Notes: generated from the letters alone by a model not told the origin. A DNA stretch of 41,326 nucleotides from Bacillota bacterium (GCA_018725535.1 QLUS01000002.1:1-41326); one strand, 5' to 3'. Positions 15,366-23,795 are shown, counted from the stretch's first letter. Program-made: numbers and translations.

Positions 15366-16523
15366 CTAGTAGCGCGTCAGCACTCTCGCTAACAACGTGC
15401 GCTTAATCTCCACCGCATGCTCGGGGCAAAGTTCTTGGCAGCAGAAGCAGCGGATGCACAGCGCGGAGTTTAGCGCGGGTACATCATTTTTGCGTGCTGT
15501 GAGGGCCTTAGGTGGGCAACTGCGCACGCAGATGCCGCATGAGGTACACTTTGCCTTTACAAAGCGCAGTTGAGGACGCAAATTGCGAGCGAGAGCTTTT
15601 GCGACTTGTCTAGGCAGTATTTTTTCAAAGAGGTTGGTGTTTCTAGCGGTTAGGGGGAGCGAAACGTTGTGAGGGGAGAGCGGTGCCCCTACGACAGATA
15701 CATCCTCGCTCCTAAGTGGCGCGAGTGGGGGATTGGTCGCCTGCGCTACCGCAAGCGTTGGCACCTGCTCTGGCCGCAGCCCCAAGATCGTTGCCGCCAC
15801 CATGTCCACCGTGTGCATGTTTTTCCCCGCCAAAACATAACCCATAAACTTAGGTTTGCCGCCGCTCGGTCCTTCGCCCTCCATGATCTCAACAGCGTCC
15901 ACAATCGTAAGCTCCGGCTGTGCTAGTTCGGCAATGCCCACTAGTGCCGCGCAAAAATCGCGAACTTCGGGCATACGCATATGGTATTCAATCTTGGTCA
16001 AACCGGGGATCATGCCAAACATGTTTTTTACGGCGCACGTTATTACGGTGAGGCCATGCGTTTTGAGCTTAGGTAGGTTAATCAAGACATCTGCCGCTAT
16101 CGCCGGAGCCAAGAGCTCAGCTGAGTTGTGGGGAGTACCCAGCACGCCGTTCACTCTCTGCACACGGGTGTCAAAGTTGAGTAGTGCGCCGGTCTCCCGT
16201 GCCACCGCCGCGAAACCGCATCTTTCATAGGCTAACTTCAGCATGGCGGGGGTATATGGCCCCCCGGGGCTGTCGATAATCAGTGGTATGCCGCCGCAAG
16301 CGAGCACAGCCTTGCACACAGCACGCACAAGCTCCGGATGGGTAGTAATGGCTCGCTCCGGCGCTTTACCCATGAGCATATTGACTTTAAGCGCTACCCT
16401 GAATCCCGGTCTAATCAACTGCTGAAGTCCTTCTGGGTAAACTAGCTGTAAAGCCCTCTCTAAGGCGCGCTGAACTTCCTCGGGCGTATAACTGGGCGCA
16501 TTTGTTACAGCCACACGACTCAC
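15366..16523 (-). CDS. DUF362 iron-sulfur protein with C-terminal ferredoxin domain
   Basis: A 385-aa protein. Residues about 40-300 form a DUF362 domain, with recognisable KVNMLMGKAPERAITTHPELV, INLPKLKTHGLTVITCAVKNMFG and GEGPSGG segments. The C-terminus carries two 4Fe-4S motifs, CTSCGICVRSCP and CIRCFCCQELCP, a two-cluster ferredoxin. The family is common in anaerobes and has no settled function; an electron-transfer role is inferred from the clusters. GTG start with AGAGGAGAG upstream. It is transcribed divergently from glnA across about 90 bases. Confidence 0.88.
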   Translation of the reverse strand: MSRVAVTNAPSYTPEEVQRALERALQLVYPEGLQQLIRPGFRVALKVNMLMGKAPERAITTHPELVRAVCKAVLACGGIPLIIDSPGGPYTPAMLKLAYERCGFAAVARETGALLNFDTRVQRVNGVLGTPHNSAELLAPAIAADVLINLPKLKTHGLTVITCAVKNMFGMIPGLTKIEYHMRMPEVRDFCAALVGIAELAQPELTIVDAVEIMEGEGPSGGKPKFMGYVLAGKNMHTVDMVAATILGLRPEQVPTLAVAQATNPPLAPLRSEDVSVVGAPLSPHNVSLPLTARNTNLFEKILPRQVAKALARNLRPQLRFVKAKCTSCGICVRSCPPKALTARKNDVPALNSALCIRCFCCQELCPEHAVEIKRTLLARVLTRY

Positions 16524-16613
16524 GCCTGCACTCTCCTCTGAACTATCTCATTTCTATGGACAAGCGGGAACGGTTTATGTACCATAATCGCAATAGCGGA
16601 AAGGGTGAAGGGT

Positions 16614-17939
16614 GTGGCCAGTAGTTTTGACGTGCTGCAGAGAGTAAAAGAGGACAATATCAGGTTTGTGAGATTGCAGTTCACAGACATCTTAGGCGTC
16701 AACAAGAATGTCGCTATTTCGGCCGACGAAATCGAACAAGCTCTCGAGGGGCAGCTAATGTTTGACGGCTCCTCCATTGAGGGGTTTGCCCGCATTGAGG
16801 AATCAGACATGCTGCTTAAGGCCGACCCAGACACCTATGCGGTCTTCCCATGGACGAAAGACAAAGCCCCCACGGCGCGCCTGATTTGCGACATTCTTAA
16901 CACCGACGGCACACCCTTTAGCGGTTGCCCGCGCGGCACGCTGAAGCGCGCTGTGGCAGAGGCCGAGGCGCTTGGCTATACCATGCAGGTGGGACCTGAG
17001 GCCGAGTTCTTTCTCTTTAAGCGTGATGCCGAAGGGCGACCAACCACCATCACCAACGACCGCGGCGGCTACTTTGATCTTTCGCCGATTGACCGCGGCG
17101 AAGACGCCCGCAGGGACATTGTCCTAACGCTTGAAGAGATGAGCTTTCACGTGGAGGCCTCGCACCATGAGTGCGCACCAGGTCAACATGAAATCGATTT
17201 TAGGTATGCGCCGGCAGTTACTACCGCAGATAATGTTACCACATTTAAGCTCGTGGTGCGCACTATCGCCATGCAGCACAATCTACACGCCACCTTTATG
17301 CCTAAACCCCTCTTTGGTGAAGCTGGCTCGGGTATGCACATTAACCAGTCTCTGTTTATGAACGGCACTAACGCTTTCTACGACCCAACTGCCCCGCGCC
17401 AGTTAAGCAGCGTGGCCATGCAGTATTTGGCCGGTCTCATTAAGTATGTGCGGGAGTACACGGCCATTACTAATCCTCTCGTCAACTCCTATAAGCGCCT
17501 AGTGCCGGGATACGAAGCGCCGGTCTACATCGCTTGGTCGGAACGCAACCGCAGCCCACTTATCCGCGTTCCTGCCAGACGGGGCAATGCCACGCGGCTT
17601 GAATTGCGCAGCCCCGACCCAAGCTGCAATCCCTACCTAGCGTTTGCTGTGGCTCTGCGCGCCGGACTGCAAGGGATTAAGGACGGGTTAGTACCGCCCG
17701 CCCCAGTAGAGCGCAATATCTACGATATGTGTGAGGGTGATCGCCGCAGTGCCGGTGTAGAGGGCTTGCCTAGTAGCCTGCCGGAGGCCCTGCAGTACTT
17801 TAGCCAGAGCCAGCTGATGCGAGACACGCTTGGGGAGCACATCGTCGAGCGTTATCTCGCCGCCAAAAAGGAAGAACAGCACCTCTACGAAAAGACAGTG
17901 CACCCTTGGGAGCTAGAAAGATACCTGTCAATTTTCTAG
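16614..17939 (+). CDS. glnA: Glutamine synthetase type I (alpha)
   Basis: A dodecameric glutamine synthetase of about 441 aa, forming glutamine from glutamate, ammonia and ATP. Conserved segments include MFDGSSIEGFARIEESDM, GPEAEFFLF, VEASHHECAPGQHEIDF, GSGMHINQSL, NSYKRLVPGYEAP and the C-terminal HPWELERYLSIF. Arg60 in GFARIEESD corresponds to the Bacillus Arg62 involved in glutamine feedback inhibition, and the adenylylation loop of beta-type enzymes is absent, so this is the alpha type. GTG 16614 or GTG 16605 could be the start; the purine-rich GGAAAGGG fits 16614 better. No GlnR operator gene or site was recognised. Confidence 0.95.
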   Translation: MASSFDVLQRVKEDNIRFVRLQFTDILGVNKNVAISADEIEQALEGQLMFDGSSIEGFARIEESDMLLKADPDTYAVFPWTKDKAPTARLICDILNTDGTPFSGCPRGTLKRAVAEAEALGYTMQVGPEAEFFLFKRDAEGRPTTITNDRGGYFDLSPIDRGEDARRDIVLTLEEMSFHVEASHHECAPGQHEIDFRYAPAVTTADNVTTFKLVVRTIAMQHNLHATFMPKPLFGEAGSGMHINQSLFMNGTNAFYDPTAPRQLSSVAMQYLAGLIKYVREYTAITNPLVNSYKRLVPGYEAPVYIAWSERNRSPLIRVPARRGNATRLELRSPDPSCNPYLAFAVALRAGLQGIKDGLVPPAPVERNIYDMCEGDRRSAGVEGLPSSLPEALQYFSQSQLMRDTLGEHIVERYLAAKKEEQHLYEKTVHPWELERYLSIF

Positions 17940-17993
17940 CTGGAGGAGTTTTACTGTGTGCGACGAAATAGTCTTAGGACAGGAGGTATGTGA

Positions 17994-18427
17994 ATGAGCG
18001 AAAACAAGATCTGCACCATGGAGACCGAAAAAGGGGCCTTCACCATCGAGTTCTATGCACAAGCGGCACCAGGCACCGTGGAGAACTTCACTCAACTCGC
18101 AAACGACGGCTTCTACGACGGCCTACCGTTGCATCGGTGCATCAAGAACTTTGTGATCCAAGGCGGCTGCCCGGAAGGCACAGGGCGAGGCGGCCCCGGA
18201 TACAAGATTAAGTGTGAGACCGCAGGGAACCCTCATAAGCATGTGCGCGGAGCTTTAAGCATGGCCCACGCCGGTAAAGACACGGGCAGCAGTCATTCTT
18301 CGTAGTACGCCAGCCGCAGCCGCACCTAGATGGCGTGCATGCGGTCTTTGGGAAAGTAATCGACAACGTGGACCTCGTTGACCAAATCGAGCCGGGCGAT
18401 AAGATGCTTAAGGTCAGAGTGCAGTAA
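17994..18427 (+). pseudogene. Cyclophilin-type peptidyl-prolyl isomerase, frameshifted
   Basis: Together the two frames encode a small cyclophilin of about 144 aa. The first frame (17994-18305) ends shortly after MAHAGKDTGSSHSS; a single missing base after position 18295 explains the break, because restoring one G would read ...DTGSSQFFVVRQPQPHL and continue through DGVHAVFGKVIDNVD to the TAA at 18425-18427. The active-site arginine region (LHRCIKNFVIQGGCP) and FF motif are otherwise intact. AGGAGG precedes the ATG. It is either a recent frameshift or a sequencing/assembly error; the rest of the frame shows no decay. Confidence 0.88.
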
Positions 18428-18433
18428 TAATTT

Positions 18434-18465
18434 GGCCTCTGGCTAATGCCGGGGGCCATGTTTTT
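18434..18465 (+). terminator. Rho-independent terminator after the cyclophilin gene
   Basis: A 10-bp stem with G-U pairs (GGCCTCTGGC / GCCGGGGGCC), a TAAT loop and five T's three bases later. It directly precedes the ribosome-binding site of the 4-hydroxybutyryl-CoA dehydratase gene. Confidence 0.75.
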
Positions 18466-18484
18466 ATCAGGAGGGAGAAGCGAA

Positions 18485-19948
18485 ATGGCGTTAAAGACCG
18501 CCGCCGAGTACATCGACTCGCTACGCCAGATGAAATTTACGGCCTACGTGCTTGGCGAACGAGTGGGGAACACCGTTGACCATCCCCTAGTTAGGCCCTC
18601 GCTTAATGCTGTGGCGCTAACGTACGAACTAGCGCATGACCCGAGCTACTCCGCTTTGCTTAGGACTACCTCTAGTCTAACCGGCGAGACAATCAGCCGC
18701 TTCTGCCATCTGCACCAAAGCCCGGCAGACCTCGTGGCGAAAGTCAAAATGCTCCGATTGCTAGGCCAGAAAACCGCCACCTGTTTTCAGCGTTGCGTCG
18801 GCATGGATGCCATTAACGCCGTCGACAGCATGACCTTTGAAATCGACCGCACACATGACACGGTGTACCATCAGCGTTTCCGCGCTTGGCTAAGACAAAT
18901 GCAGGAACAGGACTGGACGATAGACGGGGCAATGACCGACCCCAAAGGCGACCGCAGTAAATCTCCTTCACAACAGGCAGACCCAGACATGTACCTGAGG
19001 ATAGTGAAAGAGCAAGCGGACGGGATAATGGTGCGGGGGGCCAAGGTGCACCAGACCGGGGCCCTTAACTCACATGAAATACTAGCTATGCCGACTATCG
19101 CACTGTCCGCGCATGACCGCGCGTATGCTGTCGCTTTTGCTGTCCCAGCCGATAACCCGGGGCTTATCTACATCTACGGACGACAGGCGTCTGACACGCG
19201 GAAACTTGAGCAGGGAAACCTTGACGTCGGCAACGCCCGCTTTGGTGGGCATGAGTGCTTGGTAGTGTTTGACGACGTGTTTGTACCGTGGGAAAGGGTC
19301 TTTATGTGCGGCGAGCACGACTTCGCGGGCGTGCTGGTTGAACGCTTTGCCGCGTATCACCGGCAGAGTTACGGCGGCTGCAAAGTTGGTGTGGGCGACG
19401 TCCTCATTGGAGCGGCCTCACTCGCGGCCGAGTACAACGGCGCGAGTCGCGCGAGCCACGTAAAAGATAAACTCATCGAAATGACGCATCTCAACGAAAC
19501 TCTCTACGCCTGTGGGCTAGCCTGCTCGACCGAAGGGCACCCAACGGCCACCGGCACATACTTAGTAGATCTCCTGCTAGCGAACGTCTGTAAACAAAAC
19601 GTCACGCGCTTCCCCTACGAGATCTCGCGCTTGGCGGAGGACATAGCAGGCGGCCTAATGGTAACGATGCCCGCTGAGCGCGACTTAAGTAATCCCGCCA
19701 CCAAGCCTTGGCTAGATAAATACCTGCAGGGCGTCTCTACCGTGCCGACGGAGCACCGTCTACGTATCCTGCGCTTAATTGAAAACCTGACGATAGGCGC
19801 GGGAGCGGTAGGTTACCGCACCGAGTCCATGCACGGCGCGGGCTCGCCGCAAGCGCAGCGTATAGTTATCGGGCGTCAGGCCGACTTCGCCGCCAAGCAA
19901 GAGCTGGCCAAAGCTATAGCTGGAATCAAGGAGGGCTGCGAAGCATGA
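18485..19948 (+). CDS. abfD: 4-Hydroxybutyryl-CoA dehydratase / vinylacetyl-CoA delta-isomerase
   Basis: A 487-aa flavin and [4Fe-4S] enzyme of the 4-hydroxyphenylacetate-3-hydroxylase superfamily. It would dehydrate 4-hydroxybutyryl-CoA to crotonyl-CoA by a radical mechanism. All four cluster ligands of the Clostridium aminobutyricum enzyme (Cys99, Cys103, His292, Cys299) have equivalents: Cys100 and Cys104 in CFQRCVG, His291 and Cys298 in HRQSYGGCK, the latter also carrying the active-site Tyr and Lys. Thr190 is present too. These residues separate it from the monooxygenases of the superfamily. ATG 18485 follows AGGAGGGAG. Its TGA overlaps the ATG of the dehydrogenase gene (ATGA). Confidence 0.92.
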   Translation: MALKTAAEYIDSLRQMKFTAYVLGERVGNTVDHPLVRPSLNAVALTYELAHDPSYSALLRTTSSLTGETISRFCHLHQSPADLVAKVKMLRLLGQKTATCFQRCVGMDAINAVDSMTFEIDRTHDTVYHQRFRAWLRQMQEQDWTIDGAMTDPKGDRSKSPSQQADPDMYLRIVKEQADGIMVRGAKVHQTGALNSHEILAMPTIALSAHDRAYAVAFAVPADNPGLIYIYGRQASDTRKLEQGNLDVGNARFGGHECLVVFDDVFVPWERVFMCGEHDFAGVLVERFAAYHRQSYGGCKVGVGDVLIGAASLAAEYNGASRASHVKDKLIEMTHLNETLYACGLACSTEGHPTATGTYLVDLLLANVCKQNVTRFPYEISRLAEDIAGGLMVTMPAERDLSNPATKPWLDKYLQGVSTVPTEHRLRILRLIENLTIGAGAVGYRTESMHGAGSPQAQRIVIGRQADFAAKQELAKAIAGIKEGCEA

Positions 19949-21063
19949 AGTTTTTTGCTTTGCCGCCACAAGTGCATAGCTTTGACACGGCAAGAGAATT
20001 TTGGCGGGAATTCAACATAGACGCAGGCGACCTAGTGTTTACCCACCAGTTTATCTATGAGGCGTACCTCAAAGACCTTACGCCCGCATGCGAGTTCTTG
20101 TTCTACGAGCAGTTTGGCACGGGTGAGCCCACCCACCACCTAATTGACGCTGTCAGGCTCGCCATCAGCCCGCACAACTACCGGCGCATTATCGCTGTGG
20201 GCGGTGGGACGGTTGCCGACACGGCCAAGTTTTTAGCGCTTGCGGGGTCGGACCGCACCCAAGACCTGCTGGAAAAGCGCGCGCCCCTAGTAAAGGAGAA
20301 GGCTCTCATCATCGTGCCGACAACCTGTGGTACGGGGAGCGAAGTGACCAATCTTGCGGTGGTAGCCGTAGACGAAAAAGAGACCAAATTTGGTCTCGGT
20401 GGCGATGCCTTTTACGCTGACTCGGCCGTCCTGATTCCGGAACTCCTCGTCAGTCTGCCTTACGACTACTTCTTCTACAGCTCGGTGGATGCGCTGATTC
20501 ACGCCGCAGAGTCGTTGGTGTCGCCGCGGTCTAACAGCTATACTGAGCTCTTTAGCTTAAGCGCGATCCAGATGATTCTGGCTAGCTACCGACATGTTGC
20601 CGAGCATGGGCGTGAGTCCCGCTTTAGTCAACTCAGACAGCTACTCGTTGCCAGCAACTTCGCCGGCATAGCCTTTGGCAATACCGGAGTTGCGGCGGTA
20701 CATGCGCTCTCCTACCCCCTTGGGGGTAAGTACCATGTGCCCCACGGCGAATCTAACTACCAGTTCTTTTTGCCAGTGTTTCGTACCTACGATCGTCTTC
20801 GGCCAGATGGGCAGATTGGTTTGTTGCGACAAGCGATAGCCACCTCGCTCGCACTTCTGGACGACCGAGAAGCGGGGTCGGCCCTCGAGCTTCTGCTCGG
20901 CCGCTTACTGCCGCAGAAGTCCTTACGGGAATACGGTATGACCCCCGAAGAAATAGACCTCTTTACGGACAGCGTGCTGGAGCAGCAGCAGCGCCTGCTT
21001 GCCAACAACTACGTAGAGCTAGACCGCGCCTGTATCCGCGCCATTTATGAGGAACGCTATTAG
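19945..21063 (+). CDS. 4hbD: NAD-dependent 4-hydroxybutyrate dehydrogenase
   Basis: A 372-aa iron-containing alcohol dehydrogenase (group III). It closely resembles Clostridium kluyveri 4HbD throughout, including the GEPTHHLIDAVRLAIS region, RIIAVGGGTVADTAK (nucleotide binding), IIVPTTCGTGSEVTN and SSVDALIHAAESLVSP with the metal-binding Asp and His, and GNTGVAAVHALSYPLGG followed by YHVPHGE with the other metal-ligand histidines. Reaction: succinate semialdehyde to 4-hydroxybutyrate. AAGGAGG lies inside abfD's end and the four-base overlap implies coupled translation. Its stop codon overlaps the convergent MFS stop (21060-21063). Confidence 0.92.
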   Translation: MKFFALPPQVHSFDTAREFWREFNIDAGDLVFTHQFIYEAYLKDLTPACEFLFYEQFGTGEPTHHLIDAVRLAISPHNYRRIIAVGGGTVADTAKFLALAGSDRTQDLLEKRAPLVKEKALIIVPTTCGTGSEVTNLAVVAVDEKETKFGLGGDAFYADSAVLIPELLVSLPYDYFFYSSVDALIHAAESLVSPRSNSYTELFSLSAIQMILASYRHVAEHGRESRFSQLRQLLVASNFAGIAFGNTGVAAVHALSYPLGGKYHVPHGESNYQFFLPVFRTYDRLRPDGQIGLLRQAIATSLALLDDREAGSALELLLGRLLPQKSLREYGMTPEEIDLFTDSVLEQQQRLLANNYVELDRACIRAIYEERY

Positions 21064-22241
21064 CTGGTGAGGGCATCCTGCCAACGCGCTCGTTCTACAG
21101 CCACGGCTACTACAGATAAGAGTACTCCTATCCCCACAAAGACCGAAGGCACGCCTAAACCTAAGGCCATGTATCCACCTAGAGTAGGGCCAACAGCAGC
21201 GCCAAATTGGCCGAAGCTGTTATTTAGCGCCAACGCGCGGCTGCGAAAGTTTGTCGGTACAGACTTGGCAATCAGCATCGTGCTAACAGGCATAAGTGCC
21301 GCTATAAACAATCCGAGAACAAAGCGCATTCCGCCAAGCATATTCAAGCTGGTAGACAACGCCGTCAGCACACTCACCGCTGCGGCCCCAACTAAAGCTA
21401 CACGCAACACCTTTCGCTCGCCCCACGCGGCGCTTAGGCGTCCCCAGCGTGGGGCAGCCAGAACTGTAGCAATCCCCGCGAGTGCGAAGATAATGCCGGT
21501 CGGCACTGCCGCGTCGTGCTCGCCCGCCAACCGTAGGATAAAGATGGGGAGTACCGGCTGGATCGCCATTAGGGCAACATTAAACATAAGCACAAGGACA
21601 AACATTTGCACTAGGAAAGACTTGCTTAGCGACTGGCGGATATCATCGAGAACATCACGCTTTATCGAACGGTCGCCTTTATGTACCTCGTTAGTGCAGA
21701 GCACGGTGAACACGGTCGCCGCAAAAAGGCTACCTCCAGCTATAAGTAAAGTTTGCTGGATGCCGAGGAAATGGCTCATGTAGCCGCCAATCAGCGGTCC
21801 TACTACCGAGCCAAAGGCGCCGCCACTTTGGATGACACCGAGCGCGGGTCCCATGTGTTCTTCCGGCGCGTTGACGGCGACCATGGCTATGGCCGTAGGG
21901 ATAAACCCGTTGAACAAGCCAAGCAGCAAGCGAAGGAAAATAACTTGCCAGGCGTTGGTGGCAAAAGACAGCAGAATGTAGGTCACGCCAATCCCTATGC
22001 CCGCCCGCACTAATTGCAGCCTGCGCCCATACTTGTCCGCCAAAGACCCCCACAACGGCGCCATCAAGGCACTGGTGTAAAAAGTCGAGGCAAAGGCCCA
22101 GCCCGACCAGACTTCTAAGTTCTCGACCACGCCCACATCTTTAAGCAGCATGGGCAAAAACGGGCTGACTAAGGAAAAGGATATACCCGCAAAGACGGTC
22201 CCCACCCACAGCACTAACAAGTTGCGCCGCCATAGCTCCAT
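21060..22241 (-). CDS. MFS transporter, DHA1 multidrug-exporter type
   Basis: A 393-aa membrane protein with about 12 hydrophobic segments. Motif A between helices 2 and 3 is GSLADKYGRR; antiporter motif C-like GPLIGG and a second GPTLGG occur in helices 5 and 11. These features place it among drug:H+ antiporters of the DHA1 group (MdtG/NorA-like). The substrate is unknown. AGGGGGA precedes the ATG. Its neighbours are metabolically unrelated, and it converges on the 4-hydroxybutyrate dehydrogenase gene with a 4-base overlap and no room for a terminator. Confidence 0.9.
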   Translation of the reverse strand: MELWRRNLLVLWVGTVFAGISFSLVSPFLPMLLKDVGVVENLEVWSGWAFASTFYTSALMAPLWGSLADKYGRRLQLVRAGIGIGVTYILLSFATNAWQVIFLRLLLGLFNGFIPTAIAMVAVNAPEEHMGPALGVIQSGGAFGSVVGPLIGGYMSHFLGIQQTLLIAGGSLFAATVFTVLCTNEVHKGDRSIKRDVLDDIRQSLSKSFLVQMFVLVLMFNVALMAIQPVLPIFILRLAGEHDAAVPTGIIFALAGIATVLAAPRWGRLSAAWGERKVLRVALVGAAAVSVLTALSTSLNMLGGMRFVLGLFIAALMPVSTMLIAKSVPTNFRSRALALNNSFGQFGAAVGPTLGGYMALGLGVPSVFVGIGVLLSVVAVAVERARWQDALTS

Positions 22242-22343
22242 GCGTATCCCCCTGAATGCGTGCTTTTTTGTGATTGTACTATTTCTAGAGGCGAATTACT
22301 AGACAGCGGCACTAAGATAGGCGCGCCCTATAGGTGTCCTGCT

Positions 22344-22383
22344 ATGCCAGAAATGCTATAATGACCAGGGTGAGTTCTGGCAT
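22344..22383 (+). promoter_or_regulatory. Extended -10 promoter flanked by a 9-bp inverted repeat
   Basis: An extended -10 element (TGC-TATAAT, TATAAT at 22357-22362) lies between perfect inverted arms ATGCCAGAA (22344-22352) and TTCTGGCAT (22375-22383), separated by 22 bases. The arms straddle the predicted transcription start, which is the geometry of a repressor-controlled promoter. It drives the DUF1540 gene and possibly whiA. No adjacent repressor gene was identified. Confidence 0.6.
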
Positions 22384-22400
22384 GAATCTTGCCCCTTGAC

Positions 22401-22420
22401 GCATACTAAACACAGTATGC
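22401..22420 (+). promoter_or_regulatory. Short hairpin in the DUF1540 leader
   Basis: GCATACT and AGTATGC pair across a 6-base loop, 6 bases before the AAAGGGGGTG ribosome-binding site. It could protect the 5' end or act as a DNA dyad; there is no T run. Confidence 0.4.
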
Positions 22421-22439
22421 AACAAAGGGGGTGAATGTA

Positions 22440-22610
22440 ATGAACGTGGATGGGACCAGTCGTCATCTCGCGGGGGTAAAGTGTGTGGTGAACACATGTC
22501 GTTATCACGTGAACACCAATCACTGTAGCGCCAAGGAGATTGAGGTGCAGTCGCCTAATGCTCGCAGCAGCAAGGACACCGACTGCAGAACATTCTCGCC
22601 GCGGACTTAG
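22440..22610 (+). CDS. DUF1540 domain-containing small cysteine protein
   Basis: A 56-aa protein that is too short for most gene-finding cut-offs. It has the four-cysteine pattern of DUF1540 (Cys15, Cys20, Cys29, Cys49) in GVKCVVNTCRYHVNTNHCSA, followed by IEVQ and DTDCRTF. The family is widespread in Clostridia and sporeformers, probably binds a metal, and has no established function. Support for expression is strong: an AAAGGGGGTG ribosome-binding site and a consensus-like promoter with inverted repeats about 80 bases upstream. Confidence 0.87.
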   Translation: MNVDGTSRHLAGVKCVVNTCRYHVNTNHCSAKEIEVQSPNARSSKDTDCRTFSPRT

Positions 22611-22616
22611 GCAGCC

Positions 22617-22656
22617 GGGGCGACAGGCTCATCTGTGAGGATGGGCCTGTCGTCCC
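22617..22656 (+). terminator. Strong hairpin after DUF1540, terminator-like
   Basis: A 12-bp stem with one G-U pair (GGGGCGACAGGC / GCCTGTCGTCCC), extended by CATC/GATG inside, begins 7 bases after the DUF1540 stop. It lacks a T run, so it may be an mRNA 3' stabiliser or attenuator instead of an intrinsic terminator. Confidence 0.5.
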
Positions 22657-22738
22657 ATATGTTAGGATTATGGGAGTGCAGAATTTGCAGAAAAAGATCT
22701 TTGTTACGCCGTCGCCCTCCCAACATCCTTAATCCTGA
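22654..22738 (+). other. Leader region of whiA with alternative pairings
   Basis: Between the DUF1540 hairpin and whiA lie about 180 bases without a gene. TTAGGATTA-TGGGAG (22662-22676) can pair with CTCCCA (22717-22722) and TAATCCTGA (22730-22738). Alternatively CCCATA (22654-22659) can pair with TATGGG (22669-22674), which excludes both that pairing and the base of the preceding hairpin. TGCA-GAATT-TGCA and AAAGATCTTT are small dyads inside. No known riboswitch class was recognised. Confidence 0.35.
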
Positions 22739-22832
22739 GGTATGCCCTAACTCCAACACTTAGCGTCCTCCTGCAGGGAAAGAGAAGCGCAAGTGGAATA
22801 GTAAGTAAAGGCGTTTACGCGGGAGGTGTGAG

Positions 22833-23795
22833 GTGACATTTACCGAAGCCGTCAAGAGCGAGCTCGTAAGAGTGATTGACGAGGCGGCCTGCTGTCGCCG
22901 CGCCGAGCTAGTAGCGATTATCAGACAACATGCCACCTTGCAGTTATCTCGCGGCGGTAGCTTAGGCCTGAACATAGCTACCCAAAGCCCCGGAGTAGCT
23001 AGACTTATCTTGCGCCTAGTCAAGGAGCATCAGCCGGAGGCGAGAGTGTTTATTAGGCGTAGGTCGGCGTTTCGCAAGAACCGCATGTACCTTATTTTTT
23101 GCCCGCATGCCGCGGAAGTGCTCATGGCGGTAGGGCTGTGGGACGCCAATAACCAGCGCATTCATTTGACGCAACTTGAACCGATAGTAGAGTCCGGGCA
23201 GGCTATGGACTGTTGCCTGAGGGCGTATCTGCGCGGCGCGTTTATCATATCCGGCACGATTACCGATCCGAATCGCGTATCGTATCACCTCGAAATGGTG
23301 ACGGAGTCCGAAGCACAAGCGGAGTACCTTTGCGCGGTAATGGAGAGGTGCCAGCTTGTACCGCGCACAATCAGGCGCAAGGAGCTGCTTGTGGTGTACC
23401 TCAAGGAAGGAGAGCAAATCGTAGATTTCCTGAACCTTGCGGGAGCGCACTCCTCGCTGCTCAGGGTAGAAGAAGCACGGGTGCGTAAATCCATGCGCAA
23501 TCAGGTGAACAGGCTAGTCAACGCCGAAACTGCCAACCTCAATAAGACCATGCAGGCATCTTGGCGTCAAGCGGACGTTATCCGGTATATCGATAAGACT
23601 ATTGGCATCACTAGTCTGCCTGAGCCGCTGCAGGAGGCTGCGGCCCTGCGCACGCGGTACCCCGAGGCTAGCTTAGAGGAACTAAGTCTTTACTTTACCC
23701 CGCCGCTTAGTAAAAGCGCGGTTAATCATCGGTTGCGCAAACTAGAAGCGGTCGCGAAAAATCATGGGTTTAGGGGAGGGGATGAGGGCAAGTGA
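22833..23795 (+). CDS. whiA: WhiA family DNA-binding regulator
   Basis: A 320-aa WhiA protein. The N-terminal part (about residues 1-190) is the degenerate LAGLIDADG homing-endonuclease-like domain (AYLRGAFIISGTI and HLEMVTESEAQAEYL are recognisable). The C-terminal part carries a helix-turn-helix-like segment, ASLEELSLYFTPPLSKSAVNHRLRKLEAVA. WhiA controls sporulation septation in Streptomyces and affects division, chromosome segregation and metabolism in Bacillus. GTG start with GGGAGGTGTGAG upstream. The stop overlaps the start of the HPr gene (GTGA). Confidence 0.95.
   Translation: MTFTEAVKSELVRVIDEAACCRRAELVAIIRQHATLQLSRGGSLGLNIATQSPGVARLILRLVKEHQPEARVFIRRRSAFRKNRMYLIFCPHAAEVLMAVGLWDANNQRIHLTQLEPIVESGQAMDCCLRAYLRGAFIISGTITDPNRVSYHLEMVTESEAQAEYLCAVMERCQLVPRTIRRKELLVVYLKEGEQIVDFLNLAGAHSSLLRVEEARVRKSMRNQVNRLVNAETANLNKTMQASWRQADVIRYIDKTIGITSLPEPLQEAAALRTRYPEASLEELSLYFTPPLSKSAVNHRLRKLEAVAKNHGFRGGDEGK

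Noticed and set aside
16524..16613. glnA promoter TGGACA-N20-CATAAT (16557-16588)
   Set aside because: The 20-base spacer and poor -10 make it too weak to report as a feature, although a promoter is expected in this divergent gap.
18291..18305. Programmed frameshift in the cyclophilin gene
   Set aside because: There is no slippery heptamer, no stimulatory structure directly downstream, and cyclophilins do not use recoding; a single-base deletion or error is simpler.
18485..19948. 4-Hydroxyphenylacetate 3-monooxygenase
   Set aside because: The monooxygenases lack the four iron-sulfur ligands, which are all present here, and the neighbouring 4-hydroxybutyrate dehydrogenase supports the dehydratase.
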